From assembly GCA_009363875.1 (NCBI GenBank), contig CM018682.1, positions 53,575,372 to 53,639,371 of the forward strand: DNA of 64,000 bases, read 5' to 3'. The notes under the pieces are model-generated. The model saw only the letters and a list, made by a program, of their open reading frames with translations, made no database searches and was not told the DNA's origin. Position 1 is the stretch's first letter, and each line of letters opens with the position of its first letter. Positions 55,093 through 64,000 of this stretch are shown here, piece after piece. The DNA comes from Mikania micrantha (lineage: Eukaryota; Streptophyta; Magnoliopsida; Asterales; Asteraceae). Position numbers and translations under genes: made by a program.

Positions 55093-55814
55093 ATATCTGA
55101 AAGTTTAACGTTCTGAATGATGTCTAATAATTGAAAAGCATATTGAAGAGTGTAGTTATCTTCGTATTCGTACGAGTGACGATTCGAACGAATACGCGCG
55201 ACGACTGTACGATTCGATTTAAACAAGTAAATTTAATATTTTCGGAATTTTAAAATAAACGGAAGATATTTAGTTAATCTACTAGGCATTACCACATAAT
55301 TTAATCTAATAAACTCTACTTTTAAAACCGTAACGTTTCGTTACGAAAACGGGCGAAAACCGACGCCTCTACGCGAAATCGAGCGAGACCGAACACACTG
55401 GGTATTTTGAAAGCCTTTAATGAGGCATTAAATGCCATTTCCTTCCCCTCCAACCAGCTCCACCACCACAAATTTGTCACCCTCTCTCTACTTTCTCTCT
55501 CTAAGAACCATAAACCCTATATCTCTCTATACTCAACCAAATCGAGCCATTTTGGTGTCAAAACGACCACAACAACACGTAGATCTTGAAAGTACAAACG
55601 ATCGGAGCCAAAAACAATCTAAATCGAGGTAAAAATGAGTTTAAAATCTCGGTTTTAGGGTTTTCAAGCCCTCTTGTTCGAATCTTACTTGAAATCAGCT
55701 CTAGACCGCTGAAATCATAAGGAAAATGTACGAAAACCCTTTAGGATGTTGTTGGAACTTGTGTGGCTACATGGTAAGGGCATAAGGCTCGAAAATGAGA
55801 GCTGCACCTGATGT

Positions 55815-56110
55815 GGTTCGAGAGACCGAATGAAGCCCACTCACAGGCCGGTCGAATGGCCAGGGCCGACTGGCTCCTTCGCACGGTCACATATTCGGTC
55901 GGGTACTCCTCATCCGCATGAACCACATTCGGTCGGGTGCCCTCCTTCGCATGATCAATCTCATTCGGCCATGGTCCTTCGGATGGCCACTTGGAGCCAA
56001 CCAAAACATGTCAGTCGCATGAACCATCATTCGGTCGGCCTTTTCCCTTTCGCGCACAGCCACCTTCGGTCCTTATGGCTCATTCGCATGGCCGACCCTA
56101 TTCGGCTGGT
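55815..56110 (+). repeat. Word-rich LTR cassette in E
   Basis: CATTCGGTCGG, TTCGCATG and CCTTCG words recur. Same relative position as in G and S but different word mix. Confidence 0.6.
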
Positions 56111-57359
56111 TGTATGGATTTGGGTACATGATTTCATGCATGGGTTGGCTACGTGATTGCATGCTTGAGCTTGGGTATATGGATTTCAATATGGGAGAAA
56201 ACATTAGGGTTTTCTAAGATGATGAGCTTGTTTTTGTAAACATTCATAATAAGAATTTCAATATTTAAAACCTTTTTAGGCCACTTTAACGCTCAAACAT
56301 GAGTTTTGATAATCTATTGAATTCAAACCTTGTATGTAGTCAACTAGGGATATTAGGGTTTCCAAGAGGGTTAATAGGTGGTACCAACCACTAGTGTTGA
56401 AGTTTCGACCTCAAGAACCTCTAAACCTTTTCAACATACAAACAAGTGGTGTTAATAAAATCAAGAATGGGGTTATTAGAATTCATTAAGGAATCAAGAC
56501 AATAGTCTAAGTATATAGGTGTTGATTTCATTGTTAACACCTAACACTTAGAAATTTCATGCAAACATATAACTACATTAGAATGTTCACTTGAACTTTC
56601 TAGGATGGGTTATACACAAGGACGATCAAAGAACCATGGGAAACGAAAACATAGCAAAGGACTTAGAGTTAATCGAGTGAGATTGACTCAAGTCTAACAA
56701 GTTAACTTATATTTTCTTAAAATGACTTGTATTTTAATAAAAGATAAATGATTTATAAGATTCTTAATTAAAATGTTTTAAAATAAATAAAATGATTTCT
56801 AATTTAAAGACTTAACTTAAAAAGGGGTTTTTATTAAAGATTGTAATGAATTAGACCTTACTTAACTAAGGTTTAATAGTCATTATCTACGAGATAAGGG
56901 TTTATGAAAGGGTAATACACTTAGAATAGTTAGAGAAACATAGAAACACACTAGTAACGTAGGACACATAGTTGCACACCGAGACCAAAACCCTAGAAAC
57001 GTCTATTATAAATACTTATAATATTCAAATTATTTTAAAACAACTCAGGTACTGAAGATACTTAATCTATGAGTAACGAGCGTGCATTTTATTGTCAATC
57101 ATTACATAGCAACACAGGTGAGTTAATTGCCCCTTTTCTAAACATTTTTGTTTTACAAACGCGGGGATGAGAAGCATGCATAAATTATTTTCTTGAAATA
57201 TATTTTACGTAAATGCTTTTACTTAATGTATGTTTTATTTGCCTAATTGTATCCTAAACTCCTGTCTAGGTAAACTATTTACAGGTTTATTAAGTGCATT
57301 AATTACTCTTTATGAGTAAGACAAAGATTCTAAAACAAATAAATCTTCTTCAAAGATCT

Positions 57360-57560
57360 AATTCAAAGAATCTAAATTCAGTATTGTATTTAAGAAAACT
57401 AAGGATCAAATTCTAAGGATCAATTTCTAAGGATCAAATTCAAAGAATCTAAACTAAGTATCGTGTCTAAGAAAACTAAAGATCAAAGATCAAAATCAAA
57501 GAATCTAAACTCAGTGTTGTGTTCAAGGAAATCTAAGGATCAGAATCAAAGAAATCAAAT
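57360..57560 (+). repeat. Short imperfect repeats in E LTR
   Basis: aaagaatctaaa at 57365, 57441 and 57498, with ctaaggatcaaa between. Confidence 0.7.
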
Positions 57561-58200
57561 CCGTGTGTGAATCAAGAATTAACGAATTCAATAACGAACA
57601 ATTCAAGGTGGATGTCAGTTGTATGCCGATCAAGACCACGTATTAACACACGGAAAGTCCCCGCATAAATAGTAGACTTTTATAGTCAAGATATATGGGC
57701 ATAAATCAATAATCAAACGAATTGAAGCGAACAGAGGTGATCATAAATCAAAGGATATCCTAAAGTCTCGACATGTACAGTAGACCTGAAGGTCAAGCTG
57801 ATATGGGCACATCATGAAACTCCCGACACATACAGGTAGACTCATTTGGGTCAAGCCAGATATGGGCCACGTGTGAGACGATACAAGCTAGACACCACCA
57901 ACAAATAAGACTAATTGATTGAGTCAAATAAGGCCCAATCATCATGTCTTAGTTGTATTAAATGTTTATTTATTTATTTAAGTAAGCATTTAATATCATG
58001 TTTCTACAAATGCCATGGTTGATCATGAATGCATGATGAACTCAAGAAATCGGTAGAATTTCAATTTATGGAACTCAAATTCAAATATGACGACGGTGTG
58101 GAATGAAACGCTTAATTATAATTAACAACAATATTTTATGCGGTTCGGTATGTGGTGGGACGGTGGCTGGGCTGGCTGTAAACTTGACCCTACATATGCC

Positions 58201-58211
58201 CTATATATAAG
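58201..58211 (+). promoter_or_regulatory. E LTR TATA-like element, copy 1
   Basis: CTATATATAAG; second copy at 58423-58433. Also conserved in S at 49209-49219. Confidence 0.6.
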
Positions 58212-58422
58212 CATACTTGATTGGATAGCATTGGTGGTTGTTGATGAGGTTAAGGTTGTCATTTCGGGTGATCAAGGTAAACAAATGTTCAGGTTATTCA
58301 AACGTTGTGAATCAAAGGTATGGGATGAAACACTTAGTTATCACCAGGAACAATATATCATGTGGTTTAGTATGTGGTGGGACGGTGGCTGGGCTGGCGG
58401 TAAGCTTGACCCTACATATGCC

Positions 58423-58433
58423 CTATATATAAG
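58423..58433 (+). promoter_or_regulatory. E LTR TATA-like element, copy 2
   Basis: Identical to copy 1, 222 bp downstream. Confidence 0.6.
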
Positions 58434-58878
58434 CATACTGAACTGGATGGTATAGGTGGTTAATGGTGAGGTTAAGCTTGTCATTCGAACAGGTTTATTC
58501 AAATTCATTTTTAAGACAAAACTATATGAACTCACCAACCATGTGTTGACTTGATCTTTTTCCATGACTTCTCAGGTCATGAACAGGTCTGAGTTGGAAG
58601 TCTATGCTTTCGGACTAGGATGCCAGATAGAGGACCTAGTATTTTGGACTTGCATATCGTTGAACATCATTACACAGATTATTTTGTATATCTTGTGCAG
58701 ATAAAAGATAGAAGAATTATGATGTTGATTGTAGATTTACATTGTTAAATTATGAACAAAACTGATGTAATTTAACTTTGTAATTCTATTTTATTTAGCA
58801 TTTTCTCATTATATATCATGTGCAATGTAAACAATCTGATCATCACGATCCGGCTCGTCGGCTCGGGGTGTGACAGAT

Positions 58879-58892
58879 TGGTATCAGAGCCA
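58879..58892 (+). other. E primer-binding site (initiator Met tRNA)
   Basis: TGGTATCAGAGCCA three bases after the 5' LTR. Confidence 0.9.
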
Positions 58893-58984
58893 TGGTTGTG
58901 ATCACATGACTTAGGAATTTACATGCATTGTGGCTTCTGCATTCGATCATTGCACTAACCGATATTTTATTGGTTGTGATCAGA

Positions 58985-60228
58985 ATGCCGCCGAGAAGAC
59001 CACCTCCTCTTATGCCTCCACCACCACCGCCACCTCCTCCTCCACCTCCTCCTCCCCCACACACTCCACCTGCTGACCCGAACTCAAATCCGGATCTGGA
59101 TCCTGCTACTGTTTCCTTGGCAACTCTACTCAGTAGTCAGCTGACCAATCAACTGAAATAGGTGATCCCAGATATGATCAACCGTATTCGGAACAACAAC
59201 AACAACTCTGGGAATTCATCAGGAGAAGCCAGTGGGAATATTGGTAGTGCTTCTAACTATTCCTACAAGTCCTTTGTGGGATGTAAGCCGCCTAGTTTCG
59301 ACGGTACTGAGGGAGCTGTTGGATTAATCCAACGGATAGAGAAGATTGATACTACTCTGGATCTCTCCAGTTGTCCAGAGCAACACAAGGTTCGTTACTC
59401 TGCTGGATCATTCAGCAAGCGAGCCTTGACTTGGTGGAACTCACAGATTCAAGCTCGAGGAAGAGAAGAAGCCATGTCGATGTCATGGGAAGATTTCAAG
59501 ACCTTACTGAGAACCGAATTATGTCCTAAGAATGAGCTGCAAAGGATGGAAACTGATGAAAGTAGTAGATCACTTGGGGCACACTACTTGGTATCACGAG
59601 TTGGTATCATTGGTGCCATACATTGTGCCAACTCTAGAAAAGAGGATTGATAGATATGTACGTGTCACCTTAGAGTCAGCTGTGAGTCTGTCAGGGAAAC
59701 TCACGGACTTGATGGTAGCCTCTGGAACTCTCAAGAAAGAGGCTGACTCAGGAAAGCAAAAGAAAGAATCATCCAAGAAACCCCACTATCATCCAAAGAA
59801 GAAGCATAAGGTTATAAAGAACTACACAATAGCTACTCCACTCAACCAAGTAGATGTTGCACCGCAGAACCTTCACAAGAAGCCATACACTGGCCCGCAT
59901 CCTCTATGTGCTAAATGCCAGTATCATCATGCTGCTAACAATCTCTGCCGTCACTACATGGGATGTGGAAGAAAGGGCCATTGGGCCCAACAATGCAGAA
60001 TGACCCCAAACCAAGCGGTTAACAATACTGCTTTAGCTCTCCCTCCACTCAAAAATCAGAATCAGAACACTGGTGGATGCTACAACTGTGGTGAAATTGG
60101 CCACTTTTCCAAGAACTGCCCGAAGAAGTCACAACCAGCAGTTCAAGCACCACGTGGAAGAGCTTTTGCACTAGGAGCTCCAGCTGCATGCCAAGACCCG
60201 TACGTGGTCACTGGTACATTTCTCATAC
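58985..60228 (+). pseudogene. E gag, with polyproline N-terminus
   Basis: ATG 58985 begins MPPRRPPPLM followed by an unbroken run of 15 prolines coded by CC(A/T/G) triplets. TAG at 59159-59161 interrupts the frame, which reopens as VIPDMINRIRN. Retrotransposon gag region with KRALTWWNSQIQARG and MSWEDFKTLLRTELCPKNE. A frameshift with a small deletion near 59550-59565 leads to the next frame, holding HHELVSLVPYIV-like sequence and two zinc knuckles, the second CYNCGEIGHFSKNC near 60080-60120. Confidence 0.85.
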
Positions 60229-61026
60229 ATGATTTTTATGCATCTATTATGTTTGACACTGGTGCGGATCATAGTTTTATCTCGACCGACTTTGCATGCC
60301 AACTTAATCAGGTTGAGGAACTTTTAGATTCCCCTTACATCATAGAAGTAGCGAATGGGAAACAAATCATAGTTAGTACAATATATAGAAACTGCCCATT
60401 AACACTTAAAGGTCATACATTTACCATCGATTTGATACCAATGGAGTTGGGTAGTTTCGACATCATTGTTGGAATGAATTCACTATCTCTCAATAGAGTG
60501 GAAGTCAATTGTTCTGAAAAGCTGCTTCGAATTCCATTGACAAATGATCGTGTATTGGAAGTCTGAGGGGATCAAGCAAAACGGAGTGTCAAAATCATAT
60601 TTTGCATAAAGGCGCGTAAGTGTTTACAGATTTTTATGCATCTATTATGTTTGACACTGGTGCGGATCATAGTTTTATCTCGACCGACTTTGCATGCCAA
60701 CTTAATCAGGTTGAGGAACTTTTAGATTCCCCTTACATCATAGAAGTAGCGAATGGGAAACAAATCACAGTTAGTACAGTATATAGAAACTGCCCATTAA
60801 CACTTAAAGGTCATACATTTACCATCGATTTGATACCGATGGAGTTGGGTAGTTTCGACATCATTGTTGGAATGGATTCACTATCTCTCAATAGAGTGGA
60901 AGTCAATTGTTCTGAAAAGCTGCTTCGAATTCCATTTACGAATGATCGTGTATTGGAAGTCCGTGGGGATCAAGCAAAACGGAGTGTCAAAATCATATTT
61001 TGCATAAAGGCGTGTAAGTGTTTACA
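60229..61026 (+). pseudogene. E protease region, duplicated in tandem
   Basis: Active-site motif FDTGADHSFIST is coded twice, at about 60250 and 60648. Copy 1 ends at TGA 60564-60566; copy 2 continues into RT. Both have DLIPMELGSFDIIVGM. The unit is 398 bp, not a multiple of three, so the junction breaks the frame. Confidence 0.88.
60231..61026 (+). repeat. 398-bp tandem duplication in E pol
   Basis: gatttttatgcatctattat starts at 60231 and 60629. About nine substitutions separate the copies by eye (about 2%). Confidence 0.93.
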
Positions 61027-62435
61027 GAAGCAGTGTGTAGCTTTTCTGGCTTATGTGATGGAGAAAGAGAAAGACCAGATCAAGATTCAAGACGTGCCAG
61101 TAGTAAAAGAGTATCCGGAAGTGTTTCCTGCAGATTTACCGGGTTTGCCACCTGCACGACCGGTAGAGTTCTGTATTGACTTAGTTCCTAGAGTAACTCC
61201 TGTTGCTAAATCTCCTTACAGGTTAGCACCTTTAGAGATGCAGGAATTGTCGAATCAACTACAAGAGCGACTGGATAAAGGTTTCATCCGACTGAGCTAC
61301 TCACCATGGGGAGCTTCGGTTTTCTTCATGAAGAAGAAGGATGGATCTTTTTGAATGTGTATAGACTACAGAGAGCTGAACAAATTAAACATCAAGAATT
61401 GGTATCCATTACTGAGGATTGATGACTTGTTTGACCAACTGCAAGGGGCACAGTATTTCTCGAAGATTGATTTACGTTCTGGATATCATCAACTCCGAGT
61501 TCAAGAACAAGACATACCAAAGACGGCCTTCCGAACCAGATATGGGCATTACGAGTTTATGGTGATGCCTTTCGGATTGACAAATGCACCTACGGTTTTC
61601 ATGGACCTCATGAACCGAGTGTGTAAACCGTATCTGGATCAGTTTGTTATTGTCTTTATTGACGACATACTGATTTACTCTAAGAGCAAGTCAGAACATG
61701 AGCAACATCTCAGGAAGATCTTGGAGCTGTTGAAGAAAGAGCAACTCTATGCCAAATTCTCTAAATGAGAATTTTGGCTAAGGGAAGTTCAATTTTTGGG
61801 TCATGTAGTTAACAATGAAGGAATACATGTAGACCCTACCAAGATCGAGGCAATCAAGAACTGGGATACTCCGAAGACACCGACGGAGATACAGTCTTTT
61901 CTGGGACTGGCAGGTTATTATAGAAGGTTTATTTCAAACTTTTCTAAGATAGCTCTGCCTCTCACCAAGTTAACTCAGAAAAGTGAACCGTTTGTTTGGG
62001 AGCAGAAACAGGAAGATGCTTTCCAGAAATTGAAACAAAAGTTATGTGATGCTCCAATCTTATCTCTCCCAGAAGGCTGCGATGGCTTTATAGTGTATTG
62101 TGACGCTTCCCATCAAGGGCTCGGTTGTGTATTAATGCAACGAGACAAGGCTATTGCGTATGCATCAAGACAGTTAAAATTCATGAGAAGAACTACACTA
62201 CTCATGACTTAGAACTGGGAGCAGTGGTATTCGCGTTGAAGATCTGGAGACATTACTTATATGGCACTAAGTGTACCAAATTTACTGATCACAAGAGTCT
62301 ACACCATATCTTTGATCAGAAGCAACTCAACATGCGACAACGTCGTTGGGTTGAGCTTCTGAATGATTATGACTGTGTGATTAAGTACCATCCGGGTAAG
62401 GCGAATGTTGTAGCTGATGCCTTGAGCCAGAAGGA
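61027..62435 (+). pseudogene. E reverse transcriptase and RNase H
   Basis: RT: YRLAPLEMQELSNQL, then TGA at 61352-61354, MCIDYRELNKL, KIDLRSGYHQLRV, catalytic FIDD near 61655-61666, TGA at 61766-61768, FLGHVVNNEGI. RNase H: YCDASHQGLGCVLMQ, frameshift near 62180, LELGAVVFALKIW, FTDHKSLHHIF and HPGKANVVADALS. RT frame is otherwise continuous with protease copy 2. Confidence 0.88.
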
Positions 62436-63372
62436 ACGGGTCAAACGCTCGCGAGTCAGTGCAATGGGAATAACTGTGCAGACAAGTTTACGTGACAAGA
62501 TTATTCAGGCACAACAAGTGTCAGTTGAACGAGGAAATCTGAAGAAAGGACTCAACTGTGGAGCAGAAAGACAATTTGAAACAAAGCCTGATGGAGTAAT
62601 TTACTACCAGGATCGCGTGTGGATTCCTGCGGTAGAGGAATTGAGGAAACTTATCTTTGATGAAGCTCACAAGACCAAGTATTCGGTGCATCCAAGCACC
62701 GATAAAAGGTACCAAGACTTACGGGGATTTTATTGGTGGCCGGGAATGAAGAAATATATAACCGAGTACGTTGGTCGATGCCTTACGTGTGCGAAGGTAA
62801 AAGCAGAACACCAGAAGCCGTCAGGTTTACTAGAACAGCCTGAAATTCCGCTCTCGAAGTGGGAACAAATAGCTATGGATTTCATTACCAAGCTACCCCG
62901 CACTTCTAGTGGTCATGATACTATTTGGGTTATCATCGACCGATTAACCAAATCTGCTCACTTCTTGCCAACGTGTGAGACTTTCACGATGGATAAACTG
63001 GCGAGATTGTACATCAATGAGATAGTGGTACGTCACGGTGTGCCATTGTATATCATTTCAGATCGAGACAACAGATTCACATCAAGGTTCTGGCAATCAT
63101 TGCAGAAATCTCTAGGGATGCGCTTAAATTAGAGTACAACTTACCATCCACAAACGGACGGTCATAGCGAACGTACGATACAGACCCTAGAGGACATGTT
63201 GAGAACATGTGTTTTGGATTTCGGTGGAAATTGGGACTCTCATTTGCCACTGATTGAATTCTCCTGTAATAACAGTTACCATAGTAGCATCGGATGCGCA
63301 CCGTTCGAGGCACTTTTTGGTAGAAAATGTCGGTCACCTATTTGTTGGACCAAAGTTGGAGATATCGAATAA
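62436..63372 (+). pseudogene. E integrase
   Basis: HHCC: VHPSTDKRYQDLRGFYWWPG and CLTCAKVK; core: AMDFITKLPRT, SDRDNRFTSRFWQ, then TAG at 63130-63132 and, in the same frame, TTYHPQTDGHSERTIQTLED. Frame ends at TAA near 63370. About 40-50 bp seem missing near 63403, before SYADKRRKPLEFQ. Confidence 0.88.
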
Positions 63373-63891
63373 CTGATCCAGAGCTTGTTCAGGAAACTAC
63401 CGATAAGAGCTATGCTGACAAACGGCGCAAGCCGTTAGAATTTCAAGTGGGAGACCGTGTCATATTAAAGGTATCCCCATGGAAGGGTGTAGTTTGTTTC
63501 GGACAGAAAGGCAAACTAGCACCAAGATACGTGGGGCCGTTCGAGATCATTGAACGTATTGGTCCTGTGGCGTATACGCTGAGATTGCCAGATAAACTCA
63601 GTGGTATGCATGACGTGTTTCACGTTTCGAATTTAAAGAAATGCCTTGCTGACGAATCACTTGTCATACCAATTGAGGAAATTCAAGTGGACGAACAACT
63701 ACATTTTATCGAAGAACCTTTAGAGATTATGGATAACGAAGTTAAACAACTAAAGAAGTCGTATTCCAATTGTCAAGGTTCGATGGAATACAAAGCGTGG
63801 GCCCGAGTTCACTTGGGAACGCAAAGATCACATGAAGTCCAAGTATCCCCATCTGTTTACAGAGGAAGCTATACCTGATAACGATTTTTAA
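63373..63891 (+). pseudogene. E integrase GPY/F region and chromodomain
   Basis: YADKRRKPLEFQVGDRVILK and GPFEIIERIGPVAYTLRLP, then a chromodomain starting EEPLEIMDNEVKQL. A one-base shift near 63768 moves the rest to another frame, where chromodomain positions are recognisable to TAA 63889-63891. Confirms the chromovirus lineage. Confidence 0.85.
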
Positions 63892-63915
63892 ATTTTGGGA
63901 CGAAATTTCTCTAAC

Positions 63916-63923
63916 AAGGGGAG
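63916..63923 (+). other. E polypurine tract
   Basis: AAGGGGAG two bases before the 3' LTR, preceded by the clade's GGGACGAAAT. Confidence 0.85.
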
Positions 63924-63925
63924 AC

Positions 63926-64000
63926 TGTAGCATCAGTGCCGAAAACGTAACCGGAACAGTGATCTACACAGTAACATGAACAGTGACTCAGGTACACACT
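63926..64000 (+). repeat. E 3' LTR, first 75 bp
   Basis: TGTAGCATCAGTGCCG onward, matching the 5' LTR start at 8321-8395. Continues outside the window. Confidence 0.9.

Larger units (their letters stand above)
58087..58500 (+). repeat. 222-bp tandem duplication carrying the E TATA region
   Basis: tatgtggtgggacggtggct occurs at 58149 and 58371; both copies continue through CCCTACATATGCCCTATATA into GCATACT. S has a single copy of the TATA region, so the doubling is specific to E. Confidence 0.85.
54918..58875 (+). repeat. E 5' LTR, second segment
   Basis: Continues the LTR from 8476 and ends GGGGTGTGACA at 58875, four bases before the PBS. Contains the inverted-repeat module (55065-55092), a second one (55164-55195), a word cassette (55815-56110), 57-76-bp repeats (57360-57560) and a 222-bp duplication with the TATA region (58087-58500). 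Otherwise no gene. Confidence 0.88.
8293..64000 (+). mobile_element. Gypsy element E (Tekay-type chromovirus), split by D
   Basis: Plus-strand Ty3/gypsy element. Segments: 8293-8476 (start of 5' LTR), then copia D with its target duplication, then 54918-58875 (rest of 5' LTR), PBS, gag, PR, RT, RNase H, INT, chromodomain, PPT, and the first 75 bp of the 3' LTR from 63926. The 5' and 3' LTR starts match closely (both contain CATCAGTGCCG and ACCGGAACAGTGATCTAC). Without D the 5' LTR is about 4.1 kb. The coding region is broken by nonsense codons, frameshifts and duplications. It is inserted in the integrase of copia H. Its right end and target duplication are outside the window. Confidence 0.88.

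Noticed and set aside
58138..58455. Open frame of 105 codons with a repeated WWDGGWAG peptide
   Set aside because: It runs through the 222-bp tandem duplication of the E LTR promoter region; the peptide repeat only mirrors the DNA repeat.
58843..59064. Minus-strand frame with a glycine run
   Set aside because: It is the antisense of the polyproline-coding part of E gag.

Overview
The window is a stretch of plant nuclear DNA made entirely of nested LTR retrotransposons; I see no host gene, tRNA, rRNA or CRISPR array. The mix of Sirevirus-like Ty1/copia elements carrying a large extra ORF 3' of pol, together with Tekay-type Ty3/gypsy chromoviruses, points to a eudicot, most likely Asteraceae (inference from the extra-ORF type, not tested).

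Layout, outermost first. Copia H (minus strand, 1-8292) holds an extra 3' ORF and a decayed pol, and its integrase is cut by gypsy E. Gypsy E (plus strand) begins its 5' LTR at about 8293-8321 and continues on the far side of D from 54913; its interior is 58876-63925 and its 3' LTR starts at 63926 and leaves the window. Inside E's 5' LTR lies copia D (minus, 8477-54912; 384-bp LTRs at both ends, perfect CAAAA target duplication, PBS and PPT present). D is itself filled by four insertions: copia C (minus, 9047 to about 17335, 5' end lost), copia B (minus, 22543-36531, complete, target duplication CTTGT), a truncated gypsy LTR G (plus, 40327-42884) and gypsy F (minus, 42885-54509). F's 5' LTR contains a solo LTR S (minus, 48704-52892, target duplication TGGTT). 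The deepest chain is H > E > D > F > S. LTR divergence counted by eye (D about 5.5%, B about 2.7%, F about 1%) agrees with the nesting order.

The copia elements read LTR, PBS, gag with CCHC knuckles, protease, integrase, RT/RNase H, spacer with PPT-like motifs, a 1,000-1,200 codon extra ORF, PPT, LTR. The extra ORFs of H/B, D and C share an N-terminal module but have no signal peptide or membrane segment. In H, B and D the ATG of this ORF directly follows a strong 3' splice-site-like sequence, suggesting expression from a spliced RNA. Each copia family also carries its own short reiterated word in its LTR; B and D carry it in the spacer before the extra ORF too, and B also in the leader before gag. 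The gypsy elements E and F read LTR, PBS, gag, PR, RT, RNase H, INT, chromodomain, PPT, LTR.

All copies look non-autonomous. F is nearest to intact (two single frameshifts). C and H have decayed largely through in-frame stops that look like C-to-T changes. E carries two tandem duplications, one doubling its TATA region and one doubling the protease region.
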